From Conchocele bisecta (taxonomy: Eukaryota > Mollusca > Bivalvia > Lucinida > Thyasiridae): a stretch of DNA of 64,000 bases. The notes below the pieces were generated by a model. The model saw nothing but the letters and a program-made list of their open reading frames with translations. It did no database searches and was not told where the DNA came from. The position numbers were made by a program, and so were the translations under genes. Shown piece by piece: positions 9,636 through 21,655 of this stretch (position 1 is its first letter; each line of letters opens with the position of its first letter). The stretch spans positions 107,806,773 through 107,870,772 of the forward strand of contig CM055265.1 of the NCBI GenBank assembly GCA_029237695.1, given 5' to 3'.

Positions 9636-9993
9636 TATAACTCCAATACAAAAATATTTACACAATTCCCTAACATTTGATTGGCCCGTAGCAAGTCTCT
9701 GTCCAAAATTGATATCCCAGTAAACTCCCACTCCGAACTACTTTCTGTAACCGTGAGGCGCAGTTAAAATAATTCTTAAGAAAACGGAAAATACACACAT
9801 TTTCTTGTTGAATTTATTTTAAATGCTGGAATTATAAGGAATGAATGGCCTTTTTGTTGAATTTATCGGGGATATAAACTTGGAAAAGTCGCGGGAATAC
9901 TGGACGAGGCCTTCCGGCCTTCGTCCAGTATTCCCGCGACTTTTCCAAGTTTATACCCAGATAAATTCCACAAAAAGGCCATTCATTCCTATA
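9636..9993. mobile_element. Family B composite MITE, copy 2
   Basis: A block from CTCCAATACAAAAATATTTA through GTGAGGCGCAGTTAAAATAA to GCTGGAATTATAAGG, then a near-perfect palindrome (GGAATGAATGGCC ... GGCCATTCATTCC) centred on GGCCTTCCGGCC near 9912. It starts at the edge of R. Confidence 0.88.
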
Positions 9994-10627
9994 GTAAATG
10001 TGATGGAATATATGTATAACATATCAATTATGTGAACACTGTCTCGTTACTGTATCCTATACGGCACATGGAGTAGCCAGCTCGGCCATCTTTGTGTATG
10101 CCAGCCATCAGCCAGTTTCACCTCTTCTTGTGTTTGACAAATAACTGACAATGGGAAGTAGAATATATGATATGACGCTTCATATGGGGAGAGTATATCT
10201 GGCCCATGTGTATTTACACATAGCACAGTACAGTGTCTAGGAAAAGTGTACATGAGCGCCATAGCCTATGTACATTTTGAGAATGGTGGCATAAGTACAC
10301 CAATATCTCACTTGAAGTACATATTGATGTAATATAATGTGTAGGAGTCCATTGTCCTGGCTTTCCTGTGTATGACTAGCTGTATGTATGATTGGCTACA
10401 TTATAATATAGGTTCTACTTCTCATTGTCAGTTCTTTGTCAAATTCCAGAAGAGATGAAACTGGCGGATGGCTAGCACACACAAAGATAGCCGACTTGGC
10501 CGCTCCATATGCCGTATTGAATACAGTAACGAGGCAGTGCGCATATATGTTATACAGAAATTCCATCCGATTTAGGAAGCAATTATGTTTGGATAATTTG
10601 ATGATCAGGGGTCTCATATGTCCTTAA
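9994..10627. mobile_element. Family Q element, main part of copy 1
   Basis: Inverted arms: TGGAGTAGCCAGCTCGGCCA...ATCAGCCAGTTTCACC on the left, GAAACTGGCGGATGGC...AGCCGACTTGGCCGCTCC on the right. A displaced left end lies at 7436-7482 (GGACCCGTTCTATACCTGAT), separated by R and B. A second copy lies at 59548-60425. Non-coding. Confidence 0.7.
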
Positions 10628-10869
10628 CCCTTTCACCCCTAAGTAACTGAATGGGCTGCGATATGTTATTTTTGCAACCAATCCAATCATCGCAAAATGA
10701 TTTTCAGACTATTCCATTTATAAAAGGGGGGTATTTGTTGTTCTCAACAATATGAAAATTACTTTCAAACAGTGCAGATCCTGATGAGACGGCTCGTTAC
10801 GAGCCGGCTCATCTGGATCTGCACTGTTTGCATAAACCGATATAGCGGGCTTTCGGGTTCAAAGGGTTA
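10624..10869. mobile_element. Family C MITE, copy 1
   Basis: Ends TTAACCCTTTCACCCC / GGTTCAAAGGGTTAA. Core hairpin GAGACGGCTCGTTACGAGCC with flanking GATCCTGATGAG / CTCATCTGGATC. Other copies: 13492, 14551 (partial), 23102, 23352, 23670, 23876, 35851, 44312 (partial), 45280. Confidence 0.9.
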
Positions 10870-11564
10870 AAGGCGTTTTCTGAAATTCACAAGCAAGTTC
10901 ATCAGGCAAGGTGAGGAAACGTGTAGGAATTCCGAGGCTTGTCGAGCCTGCATACTTTTAATCATCAAACATATGCAGTCGCTAGTTCTATGTGTAATAA
11001 TGCATTTCGGGAAAAATAAATGATTACTCCCTCAAAGTATACTTAGCTAGATAAGTATGCTTAGCGATGTTGATGAAATCGGCTACTGGTAAATAGATAG
11101 GCAATCACGGGCGGTCGACTTGGTGATATGGTGGTGTACAAATACTGTTTTAGAGGTGTAGAACACAAAGAAAATGTGTAGTCATAAGTATGTTAGTTAC
11201 AGAGCTCCAGATAACGTCAGTATTTGCGTATTTTACGCAATTATTTTAGCTGCATACGCATTGATTATCAAAAGTGGGAATACACAATACGCACAGCAAT
11301 TGAGTAGTGAAAATACTGTCATAAAGTTGAAAATTCACTGAGTTGAGCTGCAAAAAGCAAATAAGTCAATGTTTAAATCAGTTATATTGCTTATCATTTG
11401 TTCCCTATTTAGTAATGAAGAAAATCAATAATCCATTTGTAAAAGTAAAATACGCAATGATTTTGAAATCAGGGGGTGTAGTACGATTTAGACACAAAGC
11501 TTATCTGGAGCTCTCAGTTATGTTTTAGAAAATAAGACTAACATATGACAATGCATGTATATAT
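10870..11564. other. Non-coding; F-element remnant
   Basis: A partial family-F arm (AGTATACTTAGCTAG, 11000-11090) and a weak hairpin around 10915-10950. The remainder is AT-rich with no supported exon. Confidence 0.45.
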
Positions 11565-11966
11565 TTTAAAGGTACATGCCCACTCACTAGGCAGAAACTG
11601 TTCTTTATATCAGAGACATCATCTGAGACATTTTCTGGCAAAAAAATCATTCATTCACCATTACCCTACGTATTGATTGGTATTATTATAAATTTGATAT
11701 CGTATGTAAATTTTCACACTGATATCAGGGGCGATAAGCGTGTTTCCTTAAATTATTAATGGACAGTACTATTTATTATCTGTATTTATTTTTTTGATGT
11801 GCAATGATCATTCTTAATTATCTGTCGAAAATATTATTTTTCAGGTGACTCATTTAATTAGTATAAATAATTAAAAAATATCTTGCCTCATTTCATATGA
11901 AAATAGCCTGATACCACCGCGCGTCATTATCAGTAAAATAAATATTACTACATGATTATATCTGTA

Positions 11967-12404
11967 TAATTCCAGTACAAAAATATTTACACAATTCCCT
12001 AACATTTGATTGGCCCGTAGCAAGTCTCTGTCCAAAATTTATATCCCAGTAAACTCCATGCCTAACTACTTTCCGTAACCGTGAGGCGCAGTTAAAATAA
12101 TTCTTAAGAAAACGGAAAATAAACACATTTTCTTAATGAATTTATTTAAAATGCTGGAATTATAAGGAATGAATGGCCTTTTTGTGGAATTTATCGGGGA
12201 TATAAACTTGGAAAAGTCGCGGGAATACTGGACGAGGCCTTAAAAAATTACAATTTTCGAAAAAAAATGAAAAAAACAAATATTTTTTTGGTTTTCATTT
12301 TTTTTCGAAAATTGTAATTTTTTATCGCTTCATCCAGTATTCCCGCGACTTTTCCAAGTTTATACCCCGATAAATTCCACAAAAAGGCCATTCATTCCTA
12401 TAAT
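11967..12404. mobile_element. Family B composite MITE, copy 3 (nested in G)
   Basis: AATTCCAGTACAAAAATATT start; palindrome with an expanded centre of AATTTTCGAAAAAAAATG-type inverted sequence near 12260-12310; ends CCATTCATTCC. Confidence 0.88.
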
Positions 12405-12409
12405 AGCGG

Positions 12410-12610
12410 GCACTCGTAATGAGGTGGCCGGATTAGCTCAGTAGGTAGAGCGTCGGACTGCGAATGGTCGATTCGACGTATCCTTGGGCAAAACAACTTC
12501 GTGCTAGCCTAGTCCTATCGGATGGGGACTTAAATAGTCGGTCCCGACATGCAAGTTCATCGAGCCAGTGCCGTCGTTAAATCAAAGCATTTAAATTTGC
12601 ACTCGTAATG
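12410..12610 (+). mobile_element. tRNA-derived SINE with 12 bp target duplication
   Basis: Body 12422-12598 is flanked by perfect GCACTCGTAATG at 12410-12421 and 12599-12610. The head GGATTAGCTCAGTAGGTAGA resembles a tRNA 5' half with the Pol III A box, and the B-box region is GGTCGATTCGAC. The tail ends CCGTCGTTAAATCAAA. The duplicated target is part of family G, dating the SINE as younger than that G copy. Not a functional tRNA gene: the acceptor stem and 3' half are not present. Confidence 0.85.
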
Positions 12611-13193
12611 TTTAGAACTGGTGTAATAGTGACACAATTATCAGTCTCAGATATATTTTAATTATTTATATTAATTAAACGCGTCACCTGAAAAATTATA
12701 TTTTCGACATATTATAAAGTATGATCATTGCACATCAAAAAATAAATACAGAGACTAAATAGTAATGTCCGTTAACATTTTAAGGAAACACGGTTTTCGC
12801 CTCTGGTATCAGTGTGGAAATTGACGTCAGATATAAAATGTATAATAATGTCAACCAATATGTGGGGTAATGTCGAATGAATTTTCATTTTTTCCAGAAA
12901 ATGTCTCAGATGATGTCTCTGATATAAAGAACAGTTTGTACCTTTAATTAGTATAAATAATTTAAAAATTACTATGCCTCATTTGCATATGCAAATAGCC
13001 TGATACCACCGCGAGTCACTATCAGTAAAAGAAATATTACTAAATGATTATATCTGTATAGCAGGCACTCGTAATTTTTAGAACTTGTGGAATAGTGACA
13101 CATTTATACACTTATTTAATTCCTATAAAGAACATGTTGTGCCTACTGAGTGGGCATGTACCTTTAATTTAGTTTCTTTAACTACCATTTTGA

Positions 13194-13301
13194 AATACCG
13201 GATTTATTTCCCCGAGACATCTGGAAATCCGACAAAGAAACGAGTGCGGAGCACGAGTTCTTTGTCGGATTTACAGATGTCAAGGGAAATAAATCCGGTA
13301 T
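13194..13301. repeat. Palindrome around GAGTGCGGAGCACGAGTTC
   Basis: About 108 bp inverted repeat (ATACCGGATTTATTTCC ... GGAAATAAATCCGGTAT with TCCGACAAAG/CTTTGTCGGA inside). Single copy in this window. Confidence 0.8.
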
Positions 13302-13491
13302 CCGATAAATTGTATATTACATGTACATGCTCTTCGAAAATTATGAAATTTGTTCTCAGACCAGCTTATAACGTATGAATTGCTTCTTCGCTAATTACGT
13401 ATCGCGAACGTCTATGAGGAAATATTTACTTCAAGGAAATAAATCCCTCCATAATCACGGTAAATCACTGGGTAGCATGTAATGTAAATAA

Positions 13492-13730
13492 TTAACCCTT
13501 TCAACACCACAGACCGCTATAGAGACAATGTTTGCAAACAGTGCAGATCCAGATGAGCCGGCTCGTAACGAGCCGTCTCATCAGGATCTCCACTGTTTGT
13601 TAATAATTTTAAACGTCGTACAGATTACCCTTTTAGAAGAATTGGATAATTTGAATGAACAAAATTAATGAAATAGCGTGAAACATTGGCATGGAACATC
13701 CTATTAAGTTACTTGGTGTTGAAAGGGTTA
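13492..13730. mobile_element. Family C MITE, copy 2
   Basis: TTAACCCTTTCAACACC start, GTGTTGAAAGGGTTAA end, GAGCCGGCTCGTAACGAGCC core. Confidence 0.9.
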
Positions 13731-13972
13731 ACACAATTAAAAACATCCCAATCGATCGGCCATATCTCCTTACGCTACGTTGTTGTTCATATGAAAAATG
13801 GTTTGTCTGCTTGATATGTGTATCCAATATTTTCTTGTATGCTTGTACCGTATATTATATCTATACAACATGTACATGTACGTTCATAAATTCGAAATGG
13901 CAGGCCGTTTCTGTTCCATGTTCAAATGTGCCCACTGTATTTTACATGTGACCACTAACTAAATGTAACATA

Positions 13973-14480
13973 CAGTCTGTTTCACGAAAGCTGCCCAAGT
14001 TTTACGGCTATATAAACAATGGAAAAACAATATTTTTTTCAATAATGTTAAATTTTATCAAAATTTCTAGAATGAGATTTCTTCTTATTTTGTGAAATTG
14101 GGTCCAATGTTTTATTTTATCACGAAAACACAACTTTTGCCATGATAAATCCCCATGGACATCTAGAGTGAAGATGTCTATGGGGATTTAACATGGGGAA
14201 AATTGAAAACTTAACATTTGTTATCTTAGTTAGATCATTTTCAAGCTATCTAGCCATGTGTCGTAGTCTGTTTCCAAATTTTGTCGTTTTTTTACTCCTC
14301 CCACAGCTCCTCTACCTCCTTTTCCTCCATGTTAAATTCCCATAGACAAATAAATTTTTCGCAATAAAATCAATATTTGACCAAATTTCACGAAATAAAA
14401 GAAAGGCTCATTCTCAAATTTTGATAATTATCGAAAATAATATTGTTTTAGCATTGGCAGGTTTCATGAAACAGACAGTA
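13973..14480. mobile_element. Family O MITE, copy 1
   Basis: Ends CTGTTTCACGAAAGCTGCCC and inverse-like TTCATGAAACAGACAG. Inner arms contain AAAAACAATATTT / AATATTGTTTT, and a central hairpin contains ATCCCCATGGACATC / GATGTCTATGGGGAT. Copies at 25121, 50644 (degraded), 58213 and 62662. Confidence 0.85.
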
Positions 14481-14794
14481 ATTGAGTTAAGATGTTCTCG
14501 CCCTGCGTTACCCCTTAGCCGTCGCATCCGTCGCTTCCGTCGTTTCTAGAATCCAGTATCAACACCGCAGACATCTATCCAAATGTTTTCAAACAATGTA
14601 GATCCAGATGAATCGTAACGTGCCATCTCATCCGGATCTGCACTATGCATGAACTATATGAAATTGTACTTATGCAATGACTAGAATCTAACATAACTGT
14701 TGTTTTTACATGCTATTTATTGAATCTTTCTTATCAAATTAATTTAACCTGTTTTACATTTAATAAATATACTACTCTACTTTAATTCAAAATA

Positions 14795-15047
14795 CTTGAA
14801 CATTGTGCTTTAAATTAAGCAGCTTGATTGACAGAGCCTGAGCTGTGCTGCAGCCCAGTCTCATAAGTCAAATTGCTTGATTGCAAGTTGGCATTGTCAA
14901 TAGATGTTCAATTTCTTTATATCAAAATTCTTGAATATCACGTTTGAAATCAAGCAGCTTGATTTTCTGAGCCTGAGCTGTGCACAGCTCAGGCTCAGAC
15001 AATCAAATTGCTTGATTGCGAGTTGGCTTTGCCAATAGATGTTGAGA
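14795..15047. repeat. Tandem pair of AGCAGCTTGATT hairpin units
   Basis: A ~128 bp unit occurs twice (from 14795 and 14925). Each unit holds a hairpin with AAGCAGCTTGATT ... AATTGCTTGATTGC; the second has the perfect core GAGCCTGAGCTGTGCACAGC. Confidence 0.75.
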
Positions 15048-15146
15048 AACGTTGATAATCTGGGCAAGATTAACGCAGGTAGTGGTGTATCATAGAAAAT
15101 AAACACTCAAGTGAAATCCGATATGGGATACATGTATGAAACATAA

Positions 15147-15453
15147 ATAGAGAATAGTAGGTTAGTACCGTGAATGGGAAAAAATACCTGGCAAGGCTCA
15201 GGAAACGGGATTGGCGAGGCTATGCCGAGCACATCCCGTTTCCGTGCCGCGCCAGATATTTTTTCCCATTCACGACACTAACCTACTATTCTATTTATCC
15301 CGTCAACACCTACAGATGGCTGTAAAATGCAAAAATATAACCCCAGCCACAGCACATATTCATACGCAGTTATTAGGTCGTATTGACAGGATATCAAAAA
15401 AAATGTTTCACGACACCGTGTTTCACGGCACATACGCACTGTGTTGACTGGAT
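15147..15453. mobile_element. Family D composite MITE, copy 1
   Basis: First module: palindrome AGAATAGTAGGTTAGT...ACTAACCTACTATTCT with a CCTGGCAAGGCTC / GCACATCCCGTTTCC inner region. Second module: TTATCCCGTCAACACC ... GTGTTGACTGGATAA with GTTTCACG hairpins. Copies at 24180, 30581, 36399 (short), 40985 (second module only) and 42990 (first module, opposite orientation). Confidence 0.88.
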
Positions 15454-15685
15454 AATTATGTATTATTTTCCATTATATGGTACCTTCTGACGACCAGCAT
15501 AGCGCCGGAGAGGTTGCGAAGACTGATCAGTTCCTACGATGTTCGCCATTTAGTCAATGACGTAGTCTTTGTGACCTCAGCGAACAGAATGCATTTCTTC
15601 CTAATGGTGTAAAATGCCCAAAAACAACAGTTGTGGCACATGTCGAAAGGTACCTTATCTCATCCGGTGGCCCACATGTAAATTC

Positions 15686-16200
15686 GACAGTGACTGGAGA
15701 AATTTGGCTTATGGGTTGTGCGACCATAGGGTATCGGATCACGTGGTCTATTGTTTACACTGCATTAATGGCGAACTGCGGTTCTTCCTTTTAATGATGA
15801 CCATGTTCAGCCGTTAAAACTACGAGTCCGCCACCAATACCAAAATTAGCAGCACTACTTATGTACATTTAGTTAATCTGAACATGCTGCAGAGAAAATT
15901 TAATCAAAATTTCTCTGCAGAATGTTCAGACTAACTACATACATAATGCTGCTAAATTTGGTATTGGCGGATTCGTAGTGTTAACGGCTGGAACATGGCC
16001 ATCATTAAAAGGAAGAAACCGCAGTCGTATTGATGAAAAATAAGATATACCCGAGACCTCACGGGCCCCGCCATTAATCCAGTGTAAAGAATAGACCATG
16101 CGATCCACTACCCTGGACCAGTGTCGATCCAGATCAGCCTGTACATCCGCACAGTCTGATCCGGATCTGCACTGTCCGCCATTCATTCCACCAATCAATA
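15686..16200. mobile_element. Large S-related inverted repeat
   Basis: Arms of about 170 bp (TTTACACTGCATTAATGGCG...CCGCCACCAATACC and inverse) around the hairpin TGCAGAGAAAATTTAATC/AAATTTCTCTGCA near 15900. S-type outer motifs are present on both sides (GTGACTGGAGAAATTTGGCT; GATCAGCCTGTACATCCGCA). Confidence 0.8.
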
Positions 16201-16238
16201 CTCGTCACGCTTCTGACAAACAATATAGATCGTTATCA

Positions 16239-16467
16239 GGGGTCCGTTTCACTAAACTGTACATGTACGACTAAAATGTTCGTAAGTGCAAAATTGTGAT
16301 TAGCAATGTTTTCTTGTAAACAATTATTGGATTTACATTTATTGAGCATAGGCTGCATATGCAGCCTATGCTCAATAAATTTAAATCCATCAATTGAAAT
16401 TTCCAGATGATCCTAAATTTGCACTTACGAACATTTTAGTCGTACGAAGTTTAGTAAAACGGCCCCC
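16239..16467. mobile_element. Family A MITE, copy 4
   Basis: GGGTCCGTTTCACTAAAC start, ACGGCCCCC end; AATAAA in the central hairpin. Confidence 0.9.
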
Positions 16468-16652
16468 AGGATACAGGAGCGTGACCAGGAGCTGTACTGG
16501 TCACGAATAACATACATATAAGCCCAAATTCTCCAGTCACAGGCACAAATGAGATCGCTATCAAAATCAGGTTAGTTGATCAGTACTGATTCAACCACAG
16601 GTTGCAGTAACGGACTGAGGTTTATAAATACATTAAATACACATTTAATATA

Positions 16653-16799
16653 CAGTGGAACCTCTCTAAACCTGACACCCTTTGCACCCAAGGGTGGTTA
16701 ATTCTTATGGGTTTCACGGTTATTTAATGATTCATCAACATCTCTATACCGGACACCCCGGGTACATCCCACGGTGTTCGGTTTAGAGAGGCTCCACTG
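16653..16799. mobile_element. Family M MITE
   Basis: CAGTGGAACCTCTCTAAACC to GGCTCCACTG, flanked by TA on both sides. Confidence 0.85.
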
Positions 16800-16857
16800 T
16801 ACATTAAATAACCTAAAAGCATCAGTAAATGAAAAACAAATAAGCTACACAAATCTT

Positions 16858-16901
16858 TACTCCCTCTCATACACATTAATGTGTATATGAGGGAGTAAAG
16901 A
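16858..16901. repeat. 44 bp palindrome
   Basis: TTTACTCCCTCTCATACACA and its inverse (TGTGTATATGAGGGAGTAAA), centre TTAA. Probably a TIR-only remnant of an unlisted MITE. Confidence 0.8.
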
Positions 16902-17971
16902 ATGTGTGTAATATATTTATAGACCTCGGTTCGTTACTTCAACCTGTGGCGTCAACCTGAGTTATTACGAATGTAAGATCATATTATTCTCAATGACACT
17001 GGTGCTGCACTCCACACCGGCGTTAAATGTTTCACGTCGAAAATTGCACCGGTTTCCTGACGACATGACACTCACCCCTACCTACAACTATCGCATAAAT
17101 GCAATTTTCAACTAGTTTACCGGCGCCGGTTATTATACGATCACGTATCTTCTGCATGTAGCTGAATGGGAATTCGTTGGGAATCCGGAACGTATTTCGA
17201 ATTGAAACATTTTACACTGGCGCGAAGTGGAGCAACAGTGAATACTCTTTATCTCTTATTGACTTTTGAGGAGGTGTACACGAGATTTGCAAGCTTGTTG
17301 CTGATTGGGTGATACTATTTGCATAGCTTTGTTTAATGGGCTCGTCGTTGAACCATGTGATGTTTTCGTTGCGTGATCAGTGACACGCGCATCCAGGTCA
17401 ATATCGCATTTAGAATATCATATATTTCCGCAATCATATAATGCTTACAATTAAAGTGTTCTGATCATGTTAGTACGAGGCTATATCGTGTCTCTTATGC
17501 ACTGTTCATAAGTTCAATGAATAAATGGATACCGAAAGATGTATATAATGGCATTATGAATATTAGGTTTTGCATATTGGTAAAATCCTCACAATGTACA
17601 TATATTGGGATATGATATACTATTGTACACATATACATATACATGTCAATCCCTGCCTGACACGGGGCATGACTTAACTTTGGCGCTCGGTTAGTTGCGG
17701 ACACGTAACTCTAGCATATCCCCCGTAACGTCAGTGTATGTAGCCCACATAAAGTTTGCGTTCGTTTACATGCACAGCGACTATTTATTCACGGTTCACA
17801 AACGAAATAAACGAAAACGAAGTGAAAACGATTTGTTTGTCTACAACAATATGCATAGAAACGAACATCGTTTGGGTTGTTTTGGAAGCGAACACGATAG
17901 TTTCGCTTAGATACCCGGCTACCGACTGTTTACACATCGTTTTTATAGTTTTTTTATAGTTGGCTTTATAC
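16902..17971. other. About 1 kb without a supported gene
   Basis: Mixed-composition sequence with several short frames on both strands, none with exon borders, domain motifs or sustained codon character. Confidence 0.4.
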
Positions 17972-18360
17972 AAGGTGTATGATCACGTGGTACTAACAAC
18001 AACAACAAGTACCGATTCAAAGTACGTATTCATTTATAGTTTTCTTATTACGTAACGGATTTTGATGAAATATGGCGCAACAAACGCGTCTTGTTAAGCT
18101 GCATTTGGTGGTCTCTGTATTTTCGCCCAAACTTGTGTCGTTTTTGCGAAGAATCGATTTCCGTGTCTCCGACACGGAAATCGATTCTTCGCAAAAACGA
18201 CATAAGTCTGTGCTAAACTCCATAGACCACCAAATGCAGCTCATGAAGACGCTGCGCCATATTTCATCAAAAGCCGTTGCATATTAAGGAAAATATCAAA
18301 TAATACTTACTTTGGAGTGGGCGACGTTGTTGTTGTTGTAACCTCGTGATCATGCACCTT
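17972..18360. mobile_element. Family L long-palindrome MITE, copy 2
   Basis: AAGGTGTATGATCACGTGG start and CCTCGTGATCATGCACCTT end; central hairpin TTCCGTGTCTCCGACACGGA. Confidence 0.9.
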
Positions 18361-18951
18361 GCTATAGTTTTATAGTTGATATTTAGTTGGTTTAAACGTG
18401 CCACGTTTAAACAAACGAAAACAGTGTCTTCTAATACAAAAACGACACGTATTTATGAAAACGACGTGTGAACGATATGGTTTGTTTGTGGAACAAGGAT
18501 CATATCCGAACTGCACAGTCGGTTAGAGAGTTTTCGTCGCGCCCGGTTGCAGACAGCGCGATATATAATACATGTAACACATTGGCGTAAGTACACGTGT
18601 ACGTACGTCCGTACGTACGTATGTACTTACGTGCGACCGGGTTAAAGTTTGTGGTTAAAAATGTTGGTTTACGTTTTTCGGTTATCTAGTTTGACAAGAG
18701 TTACGTGCCCGCACATGTAGCGTTCGATCTGGTGTCAAATTAATGCAAACTGATTGGTTTGTATTCAAACATTATATAAAATATACATGTATGTTATTGT
18801 ATATTTGTACGATTCCGGTATATACCGGGTGGATAATAAGAACAACGTTAACTTTTAAATTCCAGTATCTTACACAATATAAAAACGTTTACATTTAAGC
18901 CATATCCCGTGTATGGAACATAAATATTATAAATTCATGCGATTAATTCAT
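18361..18951. other. Non-coding; tacgtacg-rich palindromic patch
   Basis: Contains GTACGTACGTCCGTACGTAC at about 18601, a simple palindromic repeat. Otherwise nothing supported. Confidence 0.45.
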
Positions 18952-19310
18952 GATAATTCCAGCACAAAAATATTTACACAATTCCCTAACATTTGATTGG
19001 CTCGTAGCAAGTCTCTGTCCGAAATTTATATCCCAGTAAACTCCCACGCCGAACTACTTTACGTAACCGTGAGGCGCAGTTAAAATAATTCTTAAGAAAA
19101 CAGAAAATAAACACATTTTCTTGATGAATTTATTTCAAATGCTGGAATTATAAGGAACGAATGACCTTTTTGTGGAATTTATCGGGGATATAAACTTGGA
19201 AAAGTCGCGGGAATACTGGACGAGGCCTTCCGGCCTTCGTCCAGTATTCCCGCGACTTTTCTAAGTTTATACCCCGATAAATTCCACAAAAAGGCCATTC
19301 ATTCCAATAA
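18952..19310. mobile_element. Family B composite MITE, copy 4
   Basis: ATAATTCCAGCACAAAAATA start; GGCCTTCCGGCC palindrome centre; ends CCATTCATTCC. ATTCATG occurs on both sides (18945 region and 19313), a possible target duplication. Confidence 0.9.
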
Positions 19311-21243
19311 TATTCATGGTATGTAGAAATTGAAATACAATACATGATGACAAAGGTTGCCTTGTTTGTCTTTCTTGTTTTCTTGTCCCAGAAGATGCAC
19401 ATGTATGATACACGTGTTTAACAGGTAACAAACTTGAATATTGACCTATTAATTATAGGTTATTTGATGTGTATATGGATATATGCACGAGTTCCGAAGC
19501 GTGCGATATTGCGCTACTTTAGGAGCAATATCGTTGCGCAGCGGAACGAGTGGCATAAATCCACATTCAAATAAAAAAAAAACTTTCAATTACTAGTATA
19601 TAGTTACGTATATCACTCACAATTTATATGCGCCTCGAAAATTATACACAATATAAATAAAATAAACAAATAAGTGGCGATTTAGAAGGAACTATTTTGC
19701 GAGGTGAAACGTACATGTAGCTCCGGAACTGATCAATAGGAACGAGACGGCAATATGGAAAATGATTGACGGATTGTGTTTCAATGAGAAACGTGTATAC
19801 GTATACATGTATAATAAATGTACATACTGCCTGATATATGTCAGGCGCGGATCTAGCACTGGGTTGTGGGGGTTGCAACCCTCCCCCCCCCCCCGTTCAG
19901 CCGCGGTGGTTGCGCAAATATGAACTGATATGAAATTGTCATGATGGTATTCATGATGGACAAAATAGATGTTGGCTGCGCAATAGCATATGTTTAAACT
20001 GAACTCGGTATCGTAGACTAGTCTATTCAACGGCAATCATGGTCGCTACGCGTTAAAATGGAGATCGCGATACATGTATAGACGCAATGCGCAAACACAA
20101 AATTACTTCGTTCATCATAATGATGGTTCATCACGTTCGTGTCAGTCTTTGAGAATCATTTCCAATGGAAATGGACAAGGTTCATCGCTGGTGTCGGATG
20201 AAACCGAGGCTGTTGCTTTGCGGTTTGCTTATAGTTCACTGGAAGGTTTTGGTGACTGTACTGTAGCCGAATAACGCGGACCATTACGACCGTTTTTTTG
20301 TAATTTGTGTTCTCTTTATTTTTGAGGTACGGGCGAATCGAATCTCTTGCTATGCTTGTTTTTACTAGATGTGCACATATGGGTCGCAACGGACATAAAC
20401 ATATTGTCGCCGACGATCCATTGGTCAATCGACGACACACGACATTAAACCTAATGACGTCACTGTAAAGGAAAGCCCGCGTTCCTCTCAATGAAAGCCA
20501 TATCATATAATCTTATTATGTAGCATAACACGTTACCTGATGCATACATGTACATAATATCAGTCTAATGTATTTTATATAAACTGTATCAGACTCGGCT
20601 AGGAAACGCGTAGGAATTCCCCGGCAAGCCGGGGAATTCCTACGAGTTTCATAGCCTTGCCAGAAAATATGATATCAACATATGCTAGCCTGATATTCTC
20701 TACGTACGTTCGCTCGTAGGTACATGTACATTGTAGTTATTTACAGATCTGCTTAATAAGGTTGTACCATATCTTTTCTATGTTAAGCGTCTACCAAGTT
20801 GACCAAAACCTGCCTACGTATCCGGTAAAAACAAACAGGGCCTTGCAAAAAAAAATATGAAAATAAATGTATGTTAAAAACTTCCTCAACCCTACAAAGG
20901 GTTGAGGAAGTTTATAGCATAAATTTAAAATTCGCCAGAAAAAAAAGAAGAAAAACGCATTAAGTGGACATTCATGAACCTATTTAATACTTCGACGACA
21001 AGTCCCCCCACCCAATCAGTTTTCATATTACTTCTCCAGTAAATAGTATAAAATAGCACACACATTACATTTGTTTGTTCAGAACCACTTTCAAAACCTA
21101 CCCGCACGCGGACGCATAACAGAAATAATTTGCTATGGCCTAATACAACTGTCTGCCGCTTTCACGTGTGGCAAGGTCTCTCTCTTGTAGTTATGTTAAA
21201 CCATTGTACGAAATCTACACTTGACATTTTGTTATGTTGTTTA
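19311..21243. other. About 1.9 kb without a supported gene; two small palindromes
   Basis: Includes palindromes at 20609-20644 (GGAATTCCCCGGC / GCCGGGGAATTCC) and 20876-20911 (AACTTCCTCAACCC / GGGTTGAGGAAGTT) and a C-rich tract at about 19880-19895. Short frames near 20074-20274 and on the other strand show no exon borders or domains. Confidence 0.45.
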
Positions 21244-21655
21244 TTATAGGAATGAATGGCCTTTTTGTGGAATTGATCGGGGAATAAACTTGGAAAAGTT
21301 GCGGGAATACTGGACGAAGGCCAGCGACTTTTCCAAGTTTACAATGTATATCCCCGATAAATTCCACAAAAAGGCCATTCAGGCCTTCGTCCAGTATTCC
21401 CGCGACTTTTCCAAGTTTATACCCCGATAAATTCCACAAAAAGGCCATTCATTCCTTATAATTCCAGCATTTGAAATAATTCATCAAGAAAATGTGTTTA
21501 TTTTCCGTTTTCTTAAGAATTATTTTAACTGCGCCTCACGGTTACTGAAAGTAGTTCGGCGTGGGAATTTACTGGGATATAAATTTTGGACAGAGACTTG
21601 CTACGGACCAATCAAATGTTAGGGAATTGTGTAAATATGTTTGTGCTGGAATTAT
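21244..21655. mobile_element. Family B composite MITE, copy 5 (inverted, internally duplicated)
   Basis: Starts TTATTATAGGAATGAATGG and ends GTGCTGGAATTAT. The palindromic half contains an extra partial copy, so CACAAAAAGGCCATTC occurs twice (about 21365 and 21436). Confidence 0.88.

Larger units (their letters stand above)
11565..13165. mobile_element. Family G element(s), interrupted by B and a SINE
   Basis: Ends GGTACATGCCCACTC and inverse (GAGTGGGCATGTACC). A simple ~500 bp copy is at 29969-30466. Here the left part (11565-11966) is followed by a B element, then the G motif GCGGGCACTCGTAAT, a SINE, and more G sequence. 12640-12945 is an inverted G segment, so at least two G copies are joined head to head. 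Confidence 0.75.

Noticed and set aside
12422..12500. Possible tRNA gene (GGATTAGCTCAGTAGGTAGA)
   Set aside because: Only the 5' half resembles a tRNA; it is the head of a SINE flanked by target duplications.
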